A DNA stretch of 64,000 bases from Xanthobacteraceae bacterium (GCA_028290465.1 JAQGJU010000135.1:19968-83967), one strand, 5' to 3'. Counted from the first letter of the stretch, positions 1 through 8,734 are shown. Notes: a model not told the origin generated them from the sequence alone. Numbers and translations are program-made.

Positions 1-54
1 GAAGTCGAGAAATGGGCGGCGCCGATCAAGGCCAGCGGCGTGACCGCCGACTGA
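1..54 (+). CDS. C-terminal end of a TctC-like periplasmic substrate-binding protein (partial)
   Basis: The first 54 bases read as the last 17 codons of a protein followed by TGA. The peptide EVEKWAAPIKASGVTAD closely resembles the C-terminus of Bug/TctC solute-binding proteins of tripartite tricarboxylate transporters, which often end in a W..(V/P)IK.SG-type tail. The rest lies outside the window, so neither ligand nor operon can be given. A strong terminator-like hairpin follows directly, which supports this being the true gene end. Only the tail is visible, so the family call is tentative. Confidence 0.55.
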   Translation, partial: EVEKWAAPIKASGVTAD

Positions 55-83
55 ACCTTCGGGCCGGGACAATGTTAGATACA

Positions 84-118
84 AGGCGCCGGGCCTGACC
101 GCCCGGCGCCTTTCGCTT
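84..118 (+). terminator. Rho-independent terminator after the TctC-like gene
   Basis: An 11-bp perfect GC-rich stem (AGGCGCCGGGC, 84-94, pairing with 101-111) encloses a six-base loop and is followed by a short T-rich run. It lies 30 bases after the stop codon of the partial gene. Confidence 0.75.
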
Positions 119-252
119 GTCCGAACCACCTCAAATGACGTCTAAATTGGCCTTTGCAGCAATATTTCCGCAATTTGGTCGCGGCTTGGTCACGGGCGTA
201 AGCGCACTATTAAGGCCGATTAGCCTCACGCCCTTCCTCGAAGGAGCCCGAG

Positions 253-624
253 ATGCCCAGTTTTGCGTTTGTAACGCGCAGCCATGTGACGCGAAGTTTT
301 GCCGCCGGAATGGTGCTGGCCGGCTCGCTCGCCGCCACGGCCGCGCTGGCCCAGACCGCACCGCTGTCCTACGCGGTGCCGGATTCGACCGCGTGGTCGG
401 ACATTCTCAAGAACAAGGCCCCGATGGGTCGCGCAAAGGCGGTGGAGCGCAAAAAGCCCGCCACCGTCCAGCGGCAGGCCAAGGCCAAACCAGCGGCCCG
501 CACAGCGGCGAAAACCGTCGCGGCTGACGAGGTCAACGAGTTGGACCGAGCGGCCGACGTTCGCGTGGTCGCACCGGATGAATTGAACGAGATCGACCGG
601 ATGGCCGGTGCCGCGCCGCAGTAA
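253..624 (+). CDS. Small secreted protein of unknown function
   Basis: A 123-residue protein that I do not recognise. A basic N-terminus, a hydrophobic stretch and a small-residue site ending ALAQ near residue 34 look like a Sec signal peptide. The mature part has a Lys/Arg/Ala-rich middle (about residues 55-90) and two acidic copies of a short motif, DEVNELDRAAD and DELNEIDRMAG (about residues 91-119), so the C-terminal third is an imperfect internal duplication. An AAGGAG ribosome-binding site lies seven bases before the ATG. It is monocistronic, and the next gene is on the other strand. Periplasmic location is inferred only from the signal peptide. Confidence 0.7.
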   Translation: MPSFAFVTRSHVTRSFAAGMVLAGSLAATAALAQTAPLSYAVPDSTAWSDILKNKAPMGRAKAVERKKPATVQRQAKAKPAARTAAKTVAADEVNELDRAADVRVVAPDELNEIDRMAGAAPQ

Positions 625-656
625 TTACTACGACAGCACGGCGACCGGTTAATCGC

Positions 657-1574
657 TCAGGCCATCTTGTTGCGCAGCTCGCCGATGCCTTCGATAGCGA
701 CTACCACGTCATCGCCGGGCTGCAGGAATTCGCCCTTCGGCGTGCCGACGCCGGCCGGCGTCCCGGTCAGGATGATGTCGCCGGGGTGCAGCGTGATCTT
801 CTTCGAGATGTCCGAAACCTGTTCGGCCAGCGTGAAGATCATCGAACGCGTATTCGAGTTCTGTTTCATCACGCCATTCACCGACAGAGAGATGGCGAGC
901 TTCTGCGGATCGGCGATCGCATCGGCCGGGACGATCCACGGGCCGAGCGGACAGGCGCCGTCGAAATTCTTGTGACCGACCCAATCGAACTTGAATGGCG
1001 ACAGGTCATGCACCTTGTCGCGGCGCGTAAAGTCTCGCGCCGATAGATCGTTGCCGATCAGGTAGCCGGCCACATAGGACAGCGCGTCCTCCATCGACAC
1101 GTTGGTCGCCTTGCGGCCGATCACGGCGCCAAGTTCGGCCTCCCAATCGACCTTCTTGGAGCGGCGCGGCAGATGCACGGTCTCGTTCGGTCCAACCACC
1201 GAGCCGGCAGCCTTGATGAAGTGCCAGGACGTCAGGCCGAGCGTATGCGGATCCGGGTCCGGCTCCATGTTCTGCGCCTTGGCCATCTCCGCCACATGGT
1301 CTGTGTAATTGGCACCGGCGCAGTAGATCGTGCCCGGCTCCGGCAACGGCGTCAGCAGCTTGACGCCGGACAGCGGCTTGCCCTTGCCGCCCGGGCTGGC
1401 GGCGAGCTTGGCGAGACGCGGCTTAGCATTGTCCCAGTCCCGGATCAGCGCGCGCATGCTCGCGTCTTCGCTTCGGCCGGTCGCCTCGGCGATATCGAAC
1501 AGCGTGTCGCCGACGATGATTCCGGCGCGCGGGCCCTGCCCGGCTTCATAGGTCGCAAGCTTGTAGGTGCTCAT
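657..1574 (-). CDS. Fumarylacetoacetate hydrolase (FAH) family protein
   Basis: A 305-residue protein with an FAH-type C-terminal domain from about residue 80. Visible landmarks are the metal-binding acidic motif DWEAELGAVIG, the GYLIGNDLSARD segment and a late LTGTPAGVG loop. Family members are Mg/Mn-dependent hydrolases, decarboxylases or isomerases acting on 2,4-dioxo acids and related compounds, and the substrate cannot be predicted here. The N-terminal ~75 residues form the small extra domain seen in the single-chain 280-310-residue subfamily. It is divergent from the biuret-hydrolase-like gene, and a GntR-type palindrome lies in the shared upstream region, so it may belong to the same regulon. 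That link is inference. Confidence 0.85.
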   Translation of the reverse strand: MSTYKLATYEAGQGPRAGIIVGDTLFDIAEATGRSEDASMRALIRDWDNAKPRLAKLAASPGGKGKPLSGVKLLTPLPEPGTIYCAGANYTDHVAEMAKAQNMEPDPDPHTLGLTSWHFIKAAGSVVGPNETVHLPRRSKKVDWEAELGAVIGRKATNVSMEDALSYVAGYLIGNDLSARDFTRRDKVHDLSPFKFDWVGHKNFDGACPLGPWIVPADAIADPQKLAISLSVNGVMKQNSNTRSMIFTLAEQVSDISKKITLHPGDIILTGTPAGVGTPKGEFLQPGDDVVVAIEGIGELRNKMA

Positions 1575-1939
1575 TACGTTTCCTCTGTCTTTTTTTGGTT
1601 CGATCTAGCCGTGCGGCCGGGCGTGCACCGTTCTTAGCGCGAAGCTGCCCGGCGTGAAATGGACCCCGGGTAGAGGCCTGTCGCCAGCCCCCGCTCAGGG
1701 GACGCGTGGAGGCACGACGAAACTTTGGCCTGCGGCGCAGGCAGCGATCCGCCGACATTTTCATCACGTTGTATACAAGGCTTTTGGGCTGCCGGTTCCC
1801 GCGCCAGGGCGCAAATCCTTGCGAAATCACAGCTTCCGGCCCGGCTACGAATTTATTGGGCGAAAAACACCGCTGCGGCGGCTTGGCACACGGCTTGCTC
1901 CATCTAAGTCGGCACTGCCTCGGTGCCGAGGGCCAAGCC
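1575..1939. other. Divergent upstream region between FAH gene and biuret-hydrolase-like gene
   Basis: About 365 bases with no convincing gene. The plus-strand reading frame of the downstream hydrolase stays open through part of it, but the translation is unlike the family. The only clear signal is the palindrome TTGTATACAA at 1769-1778, in a locally AT-richer stretch. Promoters for both flanking genes probably lie here. Confidence 0.6.
1769..1778. promoter_or_regulatory. Candidate GntR/FCD operator (TTGTATACAA)
   Basis: A perfect 10-bp palindrome of the TTGTATACAA type known for FadR/FCD-subfamily GntR regulators. It sits between two divergent genes, 161 bases before the chosen start of the hydrolase. 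A near-identical site (TTGCATACAA, 14489-14498) precedes the ABC importer operon at the other end of the block. The regulator encoded at 6242-6922 is the natural candidate to bind it. Confidence 0.55.
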
Positions 1940-2668
1940 TTGAAAACCCAACAAGCCTTAAAAACCCGCATCTCCGCCGAACCGCAGCCGATCGAGGTCG
2001 ATCTTTCCCGGACCGCGCTGCTGATCATCGACATGCAGCGCGACTTTCTCGAACCCGGCGGGTTCGGCGAGACGCTCGGCAACGACGTCTCATTGCTGCA
2101 GGCCGCCGTCGGGCCCTGCAAGGCCGTGCTGGAGGCGGCCCGCCGCGCGGGCATCCTGGTCATCCACACCCGCGAGGGCCACCGGCCGGATCTCTCGGAC
2201 GCGCCGCCCTACAAGATCGAGCGCGGCGCCCCGTCAAAGCGCATCGGCGATGTCGGCCCGATGGGCCGCATTCTGGTTCGCGGCGAGCCCGGCCACGACA
2301 TCATTCCCGAACTGTATCCGATCGCCGGCGAGCCGGTAATCGACAAGCCCGGCAAGGGCGCGTTCTGCCAGACCGATCTCGAATTGACGCTGCAGAATGC
2401 CGGCATTTCCAACATCCTGGTGTGCGGCGTCACCACCGAGGTCTGCGTCAACACCACGGTGCGCGAGGCCAACGACCGCGGCTACCGCTGCGTCGTGCTC
2501 GGCGATTGCTGCGCCTCGTACTTTCCAGAGTTTCACGACATGGGCCTGAAAATGATCAAGGCCCAGGGCGGCATCTTCGGCTGGGTTTCCGGCTCGCAAG
2601 AGATGCTGGCGGCTTTCGCGGACGCAGACGCCGGACTGGCTCCGCGCTTTGCACAGGGGAGCGTGTAA
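1940..2668 (+). CDS. biuH: Isochorismatase-fold cysteine hydrolase, probable biuret amidohydrolase
   Basis: A 242-residue cysteine hydrolase of the isochorismatase/nicotinamidase superfamily. The expected catalytic triad is visible as Asp31 ([10 protein letters not shown]), Lys136 ([10 protein letters not shown]) and Cys169 (GVTTEVCV), with the spacing typical of biuret hydrolases. Biuret hydrolase releases ammonia from biuret to give allophanate, and an allophanate hydrolase is encoded two genes downstream, which supports the call. The frame is open further upstream, but family similarity begins near residue 15, so I chose the TTG at 1940, preceded by a GAGG element. The stop codon overlaps the permease start (TAATG), implying translational coupling. 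Other ureide or N-carbamoyl amide hydrolases of this fold remain possible. Confidence 0.75.
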   Translation: MKTQQALKTRISAEPQPIEVDLSRTALLIIDMQRDFLEPGGFGETLGNDVSLLQAAVGPCKAVLEAARRAGILVIHTREGHRPDLSDAPPYKIERGAPSKRIGDVGPMGRILVRGEPGHDIIPELYPIAGEPVIDKPGKGAFCQTDLELTLQNAGISNILVCGVTTEVCVNTTVREANDRGYRCVVLGDCCASYFPEFHDMGLKMIKAQGGIFGWVSGSQEMLAAFADADAGLAPRFAQGSV

Positions 2669-4251
2669 TGACGACACTTGCGGTGGGACGGCCTAAATTA
2701 TGGACGCCGGGGGATTGGAACGCGTTCTTCGGTTTCGGCACCAACATCCTGGTCAACATGCTGGTGCTGACCGGCCTGTTGCGCTTCGTGCTCAAGATGC
2801 CGGACTCGATCGTGTTCGGCCGCATCCTGCCGGCGCTCGGCCTGATGATGTGCCTGAGCACGATGTATTACGCGTGGCTGGCCTACCGGCTGGCGCTGAA
2901 AACCGGCCGCACCGACGTCTGCGCGCTGCCGTCCGGCGTCAGCGTGCCGCACATGTTCATCGTCACCTTCGTGATCATGCTGCCGATCACGCTGAAGACC
3001 AACGATCCGATCAAGGGCTGGGAGGCCGGCCTCGTCTGGGTGTTCTTCCAGAGCTTCATCCTGATGATCGGCGGCTTCATCGCGCCGTACATTCGACAGA
3101 TCACGCCCCGCGCCGCCCTGCTCGGCACGCTGGCCGGCGTCTCGGTCACCTTCATCTCGATGCGCCCCGCGCTCGAAATGTTCATGACGCCGCAGATCGG
3201 CCTCGTCTGTTTCGCCATCATCCTGGTGAGCTGGTTCGGCGGCGTACGCTACCCGAAAGGCATTCCGGCCGGCCTTGTGGCCATCGCGGCCGGCATGCTG
3301 ATCGCCTGGGGCTCGAACCTGTTCGGTCCGAGCGTGAGCGTCGGCGGCATGAGTTGGGCGAACGTCACCGCCGCCTTCAGCAGCTTCGGCTTCTCGGTGC
3401 CGCTGCCGGCCATCGGCCATGTGTTCTCGGGCTTTGAATTCCTTGGCGTCATCCTGGTCACAGCGATTCCGTTCGGCATCTACGATCTGGTCGAGGCGAT
3501 GGATAACGTCGAAAGCGCGGAAGCGGCCGGCGACCATTATCCGACGACCAGGGTGCTGACCGCCGATGGCGTCGTCAGCCTGATCGGCTGCCTGATGGGC
3601 AACCCGTTCATCAACGCGGTCTATATCGGCCATCCGGGCTGGAAGGCGATGGGGGGGCGGATCGGCTATTCGGCCGCGACCGGCCTGATGGTGATCGTGC
3701 TGTCCTGGTTCGGCATCATCTCGCTGATGCTCGCGGTCATTCCGGTGGTCGCGATTTCGCCGATCCTCTTGTACATCGGCATGCTGATCGGCGCGCAGGC
3801 GTTCCAGACCACGCCCAGCACGCACGCGCCGGCCATCGCGCTGGCGCTCACGCCGCATCTGGCCGCCTGGGCCAAGACGCTGATGGACGGCGCGTTGGGG
3901 GCCGCCGGCACCAGCGCGGCGGCGGTCGGCCTCGACAAGATGGCGATGAATGGTGTGCTGTACCATGGCCTGGAGGTCATGGGCGGCGGCGCCATCCTGA
4001 GCGGTCTGGTGCTGGGCGCCATCGGCGTGTTCATCGTCGAACGCCAGTTTATCCACGCGGCGGCGTTCGCGCTGGCCGGCGCGGCGCTGACCTTCTTCGG
4101 CTTCATGCATGGCGAAGCGGTCGGGATCGCGGTCACGCCCGGCGTCGCGATTGCCTACGCGGCCGTCGCGGTGTTCCTGTTCGCCATGGCCAAGCAGGAA
4201 GAAAGGTCTGCGATGCCGGCGCCGACACCCGCCGCCGTCCCGGCCGAGTAG
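2668..4251 (+). CDS. NCS2-like (xanthine/uracil-type) membrane permease
   Basis: A 527-residue polytopic membrane protein with at least ten strongly hydrophobic segments. The overall organisation resembles NCS2/AzgA-type nucleobase permeases: an N-terminal FFGFGTNI segment, a conserved acidic helix (DLVEAMDNVESAEAAGDHY, about residues 276-294) and paired re-entrant-like regions. The cargo is probably a planar N-rich compound such as biuret, a pyrimidine or a triazine product. This is inferred from the translational coupling to the biuret-hydrolase-like gene (TAATG overlap) and the following allophanate hydrolase. The C-terminal tail is Pro/Ala-rich. Two GC-rich hairpins follow the stop. Confidence 0.75.
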   Translation: MTTLAVGRPKLWTPGDWNAFFGFGTNILVNMLVLTGLLRFVLKMPDSIVFGRILPALGLMMCLSTMYYAWLAYRLALKTGRTDVCALPSGVSVPHMFIVTFVIMLPITLKTNDPIKGWEAGLVWVFFQSFILMIGGFIAPYIRQITPRAALLGTLAGVSVTFISMRPALEMFMTPQIGLVCFAIILVSWFGGVRYPKGIPAGLVAIAAGMLIAWGSNLFGPSVSVGGMSWANVTAAFSSFGFSVPLPAIGHVFSGFEFLGVILVTAIPFGIYDLVEAMDNVESAEAAGDHYPTTRVLTADGVVSLIGCLMGNPFINAVYIGHPGWKAMGGRIGYSAATGLMVIVLSWFGIISLMLAVIPVVAISPILLYIGMLIGAQAFQTTPSTHAPAIALALTPHLAAWAKTLMDGALGAAGTSAAAVGLDKMAMNGVLYHGLEVMGGGAILSGLVLGAIGVFIVERQFIHAAAFALAGAALTFFGFMHGEAVGIAVTPGVAIAYAAVAVFLFAMAKQEERSAMPAPTPAAVPAE

Positions 4252-4286
4252 CCGTTGCGGCATTTGGTTGCCTTTGGGGGGCCTTG

Positions 4287-4310
4287 GGGGTCGCGCGCGA
4301 GCGCGGCCCC
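4287..4310. terminator. GC-rich hairpin after the permease gene
   Basis: A ten-base stem (GGGGTCGCGC with GCGCGGCCCC, one mismatch) closes on a four-base loop and is followed by TTT. It lies 35 bases after the permease stop and may slow or end transcription. Confidence 0.4.
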
Positions 4311-4327
4311 TTTGGGCGTTTCAGGAG

Positions 4328-4368
4328 CGCCGGCGCCGCAACCCCAGTTGCGGACGCGGCGGTTTTTT
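4328..4368 (+). terminator. Terminator or attenuator between permease and allophanate hydrolase
   Basis: A GC-rich stem of about 15 bp (4328-4342 against 4347-4362, with a small bulge) is followed immediately by six T residues. This is a canonical intrinsic-terminator shape. It lies inside an apparent operon, so atzF expression may be attenuated or may depend on a promoter between 4369 and 4432. Confidence 0.65.
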
Positions 4369-4432
4369 CGCACAACAGAATACCCACGGGCGCCCGGCCC
4401 GATGATCGCTTGAAGATTGTTTGGGAGAGCTA

Positions 4433-6235
4433 GTGGCCGAAACCGTCGCCTCGATTGTCGCCGCGCACCGCGCCGGAGAAATGACCCCGGAAGACACGGT
4501 CGCGCGCAGCTTTGCGCGCCTACGTGAACATGGCGACGACGCGATGTTCATCAGCCTGCGTGACGAGGCCGAGGCACGGGCCGAAGCCAAGGCGCTGCGA
4601 GCCAAGGGCGGCCAGGATTTGCCGCTGTATGGCGTACCGGTCGCCGTGAAGGACAACATCGACGTCGCCGGGCTGCCGACCACCGCCGCCTGCCCGGCCT
4701 TCGCCTATCGGCCGCAGGCCGACGCGACCGCCGTGGCGCGGCTGCGCCAGGCCGGCGCCATCGTGATCGGCAAGACCAATCTCGACCAGCTTGCGACCGG
4801 CCTCGTCGGCGTGCGGTCGCCCTATGGCGTGCCGCGCAACACCTTCGATCCGCGCATCATTCCGGGCGGCTCGTCGTCCGGCTCCGGCGTTGCGGTCGCG
4901 GCCGGCATCGTGCCGCTGTCGCTCGGGACTGACACGGCTGGTTCCGGCCGCGTTCCGGCCGGCCTCAACAACATCGTCGGCCTGAAGCCGAGCGTCGGCC
5001 TCGTCTCGACCTATGGCGTGGTGCCGGCCTGCCGCACGCTCGACTGCGTGTCGGTGTTCGCGCTCACCGTAGACGATGCCTTCGCGGCGTTGGATGTGAT
5101 CGCCGGCCCCGACCACAAGGATGCCTATTCGCGCTCGCGCCCGCTGGCGAGGCTTGGCGCCATGGCGCAAGGCGTGCGTCTCGGCGTGCCCAAGCAAGGC
5201 CAGCGCCTGTTCTTCGGCGACAAGGTATCGGAGTCGATCTACGAGGCGGCGATCGGACGATTCGAAGCGCTCGGCGCTGTCATTGTCGAGATCGACATCG
5301 AGCCGTTCTACGAGACGGCGCGGCTGCTGTATGACGGCCCGTGGGTCGCGGAGCGCTACATCACGGCGCGGTCGCTGATCGCGTCCTCGCCGGAATCGAT
5401 GCACCCGGTCACCCGCGAGATCACGCTGTCCGGCACCCGGCCGACCGCGGTCGACGCCTTCGCGGCATTCTACAAACTGGAAGAAGTGCGCCGCGTCGCC
5501 GACCACACCTTCCGGTCCATTGCCGCGATGCTGCTGCCGACGCTGCCAACGCACTACAGCGTCGAACAGGTGCTGGCCAATCCGGTCGAACTGAACAGCC
5601 GGCTCGGCACCTACACCAATTTCGTCAACCTGCTGGATCTGTGCGGCCTCGCCGTGCCGGCCGCGATGCGCCCGGACGGCATGCCGTCCGGCGTGACCCT
5701 GCTGGCGCCCGGCGGCCATGACGCGATGCTGGCCTCGCTCGGCCGCGTCTTCCATCACAACACAGGTTTGCCGATGGGCGCGCTCGGATTGCCGCAGCCG
5801 CCTTTGGCGCCGCACGCGGCGCCAGCCGAAGGCGAGATCGCCATCGCGGTGGTCGGCGCGCATCTGTCCGGCATGCCGCTTAATGGCGAGTTGCGCACGC
5901 TCGGCGCGCGTCTGATCGGCGTGGCTAAGACCGCGCCGGACTACCGGCTCTATGCATTGGCGGGCACCAAGCCGGCGAAGCCCGGCATGTTGCGGGTCAC
6001 GGAGGGCAAAGGCGCTTCCATCGCGCTGGAAGTCTGGGCGCTGCCAGCGGCCGGCTTCGGAAGCTTCGTCGACGGGGTGCCCGCGCCTTTGTCGATCGGC
6101 AGCATCCGGCTCACCGATGGCTCAAGCGTCAAGGGCTTCCTGGTCGAAGCGCTCGCCATCGAAGGCGCGCGGGACATTTCGGAATTCGGCGGCTGGCGGG
6201 CGTTTGTGGCAGCCGCCGACAAGGTGCCGGCGTAA
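4433..6235 (+). CDS. atzF: Allophanate hydrolase (amidase-signature enzyme)
   Basis: A 600-residue enzyme splitting allophanate into ammonia and CO2. The amidase-signature Ser-cisSer-Lys triad is present: Lys73 (AVKDNID), Ser147/148 (GGSSSGSG) and Ser171 (GTDTAGSGR). After about residue 440 comes the extra C-terminal domain that distinguishes AtzF-type allophanate hydrolases from ordinary ~460-residue amidases (segments IAIAVVGAHLSG and YRLYALAG). The start is GTG at 4433, with GGAG five bases upstream; an in-frame TTG at 4421 is less likely. It is the last plus-strand gene of the block, ending six bases before the convergent GntR gene, so transcripts from the two strands must overlap or stop very sharply. 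Confidence 0.9.
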   Translation: MAETVASIVAAHRAGEMTPEDTVARSFARLREHGDDAMFISLRDEAEARAEAKALRAKGGQDLPLYGVPVAVKDNIDVAGLPTTAACPAFAYRPQADATAVARLRQAGAIVIGKTNLDQLATGLVGVRSPYGVPRNTFDPRIIPGGSSSGSGVAVAAGIVPLSLGTDTAGSGRVPAGLNNIVGLKPSVGLVSTYGVVPACRTLDCVSVFALTVDDAFAALDVIAGPDHKDAYSRSRPLARLGAMAQGVRLGVPKQGQRLFFGDKVSESIYEAAIGRFEALGAVIVEIDIEPFYETARLLYDGPWVAERYITARSLIASSPESMHPVTREITLSGTRPTAVDAFAAFYKLEEVRRVADHTFRSIAAMLLPTLPTHYSVEQVLANPVELNSRLGTYTNFVNLLDLCGLAVPAAMRPDGMPSGVTLLAPGGHDAMLASLGRVFHHNTGLPMGALGLPQPPLAPHAAPAEGEIAIAVVGAHLSGMPLNGELRTLGARLIGVAKTAPDYRLYALAGTKPAKPGMLRVTEGKGASIALEVWALPAAGFGSFVDGVPAPLSIGSIRLTDGSSVKGFLVEALAIEGARDISEFGGWRAFVAAADKVPA

Positions 6236-6241
6236 GTCGCC

Positions 6242-6922
6242 CTACAACGACTCCAGATACGCCTCGTATTCCTCGCGCACCGTCTTGATGTGCTCGCGCA
6301 TCGACGCTGCGGCCTTTTCGCGGTCGCCGCGCAGGATCGCCACCACGACGCGGTCGTGCTCGATATGCGATTTGGCGAGGCGTCCGAGATTGCGGAACTG
6401 GGCGCGGCGGAACGGCTGCACCCTCACCCGCGTCTGCAGCGTCATTTCGGCGAGGTAGTCGTTGTGCGAGCCGGTATAGACGGCGGCGTGGAACGCCTCG
6501 TTGATCTCGTGATAGCGCTGCGGATCGCCGCTCTGGATCAGCGCGCGCAATTGCTCATGCACCGCCTCCAACGCGTGGCGCTCGGCGCCGGTCATGCGTT
6601 CGGCCGCAAAGCCCGCACACATCGCCTCGAGTTCGGCCATCGCCTCGAACATGCCGATCAGGCGCTCCTCGGTCGGCCGCGCGACGACAGCTCCGCGATG
6701 CGCCTGGGTGTCGACAAGGCCGCTCGCCGCCAATTGGCGGATCGCCTCACGCACCGGCGTGCGCGACACCTCGAAGCGCCGCGCCAGTTCGGTCTCGTCG
6801 AGTGCGACGCCGGGCTTGAGCACGCCGCGAACAATCTCGTCGGCGAGTTGCAGCCGCAGTTCCTCGGCCAGTGTCTTGCGCCCGCCGGGCGTGGCCGATG
6901 CTATCGGGGCGACGGCGTTCAT
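6242..6922 (-). CDS. GntR-family transcriptional regulator, FCD subfamily
   Basis: A 226-residue regulator. An N-terminal winged helix-turn-helix (about residues 17-80, including ELARRFEVSRTPVREAIRQL) is followed by an all-helical FCD effector domain. The FCD domain carries the histidines and acidic residues typical of metal/carboxylate-binding members (for example YHEINEAFH and KSHIEHDRVV). The start codon overlaps the stop of the AtzH-like gene (ATGA), so it is the distal gene of the minus-strand ureide operon. Palindromes of TTGTATACAA type at 1769 and 14489 fit the operator class of this subfamily, so it may control both outer promoters. The effector is unknown, and a pathway intermediate such as an allophanate-like acid is plausible. 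Confidence 0.9.
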   Translation of the reverse strand: MNAVAPIASATPGGRKTLAEELRLQLADEIVRGVLKPGVALDETELARRFEVSRTPVREAIRQLAASGLVDTQAHRGAVVARPTEERLIGMFEAMAELEAMCAGFAAERMTGAERHALEAVHEQLRALIQSGDPQRYHEINEAFHAAVYTGSHNDYLAEMTLQTRVRVQPFRRAQFRNLGRLAKSHIEHDRVVVAILRGDREKAAASMREHIKTVREEYEAYLESL

Positions 6923-7317
6923 GCCGGTTTGTCGCGCGGCGGGTCCATCAGGCTGACATGCGCGGCGACCACCCGCCAGCCTTCCGGAAACCGCACCCAG
7001 GTCTGCATCTGACGGCCGAGTTTCCCGCCAGACGACGGGCGGTGATACAGCGTCGACGCGACCGCGAAGTCGCGGCCATAGGTGGTGATCACGGTCCCGT
7101 CGAGCGTACGGTCGAGACCGACGGACGGCCGCGCGGCTCGGAACGCCTGGATCTCATCCGAGCCGTACAGGACTTCGGTCGCGCCGTAGCGGATGGTGCG
7201 CGGATCGATGCGGAACAGCGCGTCGAGCGTCTCGACGTCGTTCGTGACCAGCGCCTTCTCGTAGCGATTGAAAGCCTCGGTGACTTCGGCGACGACCTCC
7301 GGCAGGTCGATATCCAT
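6919..7317 (-). CDS. atzH: AtzH/HpxZ-like NTF2-fold protein
   Basis: A 132-residue single-domain protein resembling the AtzH/HpxZ family (DUF3225, NTF2-like fold). Visible family features are an N-terminal helix VTEAFNRYEKALVTND, the central RYGATEVLYG segment and the late QMQTWVRFPEGWRVVAAHVS sheet. AtzH has been linked to decarboxylation of 1-carboxybiuret in cyanuric-acid catabolism, and HpxZ is found with oxalurate genes. The neighbouring AtzE/AtzG favours the former. It overlaps the GntR gene by four bases and starts 24 bases after atzE, so it lies inside one operon. Confidence 0.75.
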   Translation of the reverse strand: MDIDLPEVVAEVTEAFNRYEKALVTNDVETLDALFRIDPRTIRYGATEVLYGSDEIQAFRAARPSVGLDRTLDGTVITTYGRDFAVASTLYHRPSSGGKLGRQMQTWVRFPEGWRVVAAHVSLMDPPRDKPA

Positions 7318-7341
7318 TGCAACACTCCCTACAGCGGCATT

Positions 7342-8727
7342 TTACAAAAGTGGTTTGGGCGCAGCCGCGATGCCCATGTTCTCCAGCGTATAAGCAATCC
7401 GCAGGGCGATATCCTCGCGCCACGGCGCCGTGATGATCTGCACGGCAATCGGAAGCGGCGACAGCGGCACCGGCACCGCCACCACCGGCAGGCCGATGAA
7501 AGAAATCGGCTGGGTATAGAGGCCGAGATTGGCCCGTACCGGCAGTTCGACGCCGTCGAGCACGAAATTCTGTTGGCCGATGGAAGGCGCGGTGCACGGC
7601 GTCGCCGGCGCCAGGATGGCGTCGACCTCGCCGAACAGTTCCAGCATGCGCTCACGGTACCAGCGACGGAATTTTTGCGAGGCGACCACCAACGAGGCCG
7701 GCACGATCGCGCCGGCGATCAACCGGTCGCGTACTGCCGGGTCGAAATCATTGGCCCGCGTGCGCAGCCGGTCGAGATGCAGCGCCGCGCCCTCGGTCGC
7801 GGTGATCACGTAGGCGGCCTCGCGCGCGCGGAGCGCCTCCGGGATCGTGATGTCTCGTGTGACGTTGAGCGCCTTCGTAACGCGGCTCATCGCCTCATTG
7901 GCTTCGGGAAACAGGCCCTGGCGGAAATAGCCATCGGCGACCGCGATGCGCAGTCCGTCGGCGCCGCGCGCGATCAGCGGCGCCACCGGTTGAACACCCC
8001 GGTCGACGCAGACCGGATCGTCGGCATCCGGCCCTTGCATCGCATCGTAGCTGATCGCCAGATCCGTGACCGAACGGGCGAATGGCCCAAGATGGTCCAA
8101 GCTCGCAACGAACGGAAAGCTGCGCGCGCGGGTCAGCCGGCCATAGGTCGGCTTCAGGCCGAAAATGCCGCACAGCGACGACGGCACCCGGATCGAGCCG
8201 TTGGTGTCGGAGCCGAGCGCCAGCGGCACCAGTCCGCCGCCAACCGCGCTGCCCGAGCCGCCCGACGAGCCGCCCGTCATGCGGGTCAGATCATGCGGAT
8301 TGCGCGACGGACCGTCGTGCAGGTTTTCACCCGTAAAGTCGTAGGCGTATTCGCCCATGTTGAGCGCGCCGACCAGCACCGCGCCGGCGGCTTCCAGCCG
8401 TTCGATCAAGGGCTGATCGCGCGTGGCGGCCGGCCCGTCGCGGTTGATCTTCGATCCGGCGCGGGTCGCCAGGCCCTCGACATCGAACAGATTCTTGACC
8501 GCGAACGGCACACCGGCCAGCGGGCCCAGCGTCTCGCCGCGCTGACGCGCCGCATCGACGGCCTGGGCGCGTTCCAGGGCGCGCGGGGCGACCGTCGCCG
8601 TGAAGGCGTTGAGCTTCGGGTTGAGCGCGGCGATCCGCGCCAGAGCGCCTTGCGTCACCGCAACGGCGCTGGCCTCGCCAGCCGACACGGCGGCCGCGAT
8701 CTCGCTGGCCTTTGACCAATGATCCAT
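7342..8727 (-). CDS. atzE: AtzE-like amidase, probable 1-carboxybiuret hydrolase catalytic subunit
   Basis: A 461-residue amidase-signature enzyme with a full triad: Lys78 (FAVKNLFDVEG), Ser154 (GGSSGGSGSA) and Ser178 (GSDTNGSIR). AtzE deaminates 1-carboxybiuret and needs a small partner, AtzG. A gene for such a partner lies seven bases upstream, which decides this call over a generic amidase or GatA. The frame is open for 73 more codons upstream, but these overlap atzG out of frame and look unlike a protein, so the ATG at 8727 is used. A role in oxalurate or another carbamoyl-acid pathway (HpxY-like) remains possible. Acting on carboxybiuret would need a ring-opening hydrolase, which is not in the window. 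Confidence 0.8.
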   Translation of the reverse strand: MDHWSKASEIAAAVSAGEASAVAVTQGALARIAALNPKLNAFTATVAPRALERAQAVDAARQRGETLGPLAGVPFAVKNLFDVEGLATRAGSKINRDGPAATRDQPLIERLEAAGAVLVGALNMGEYAYDFTGENLHDGPSRNPHDLTRMTGGSSGGSGSAVGGGLVPLALGSDTNGSIRVPSSLCGIFGLKPTYGRLTRARSFPFVASLDHLGPFARSVTDLAISYDAMQGPDADDPVCVDRGVQPVAPLIARGADGLRIAVADGYFRQGLFPEANEAMSRVTKALNVTRDITIPEALRAREAAYVITATEGAALHLDRLRTRANDFDPAVRDRLIAGAIVPASLVVASQKFRRWYRERMLELFGEVDAILAPATPCTAPSIGQQNFVLDGVELPVRANLGLYTQPISFIGLPVVAVPVPLSPLPIAVQIITAPWREDIALRIAYTLENMGIAAAPKPLL

Positions 8728-8734
8728 GTGCGCC

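Noticed and set aside
117..527. Alternative plus-strand frame overlapping the small secreted protein
   Set aside because: No ribosome-binding site, Arg-rich random composition; the overlapping frame has a signal peptide and an AAGGAG site.
2698..4263. Long minus-strand open frame (521 codons) opposite the permease
   Set aside because: Its product is low-complexity His/Arg/Asp-rich text produced by the GC-rich antisense frame, with no fold or motif; the plus strand encodes a clear permease.
6871..8715. Long plus-strand open frame (614 codons) across gntR, atzH and atzE
   Set aside because: It is antisense to three well-supported genes, rich in Arg/Asp/His, with no recognisable domain.
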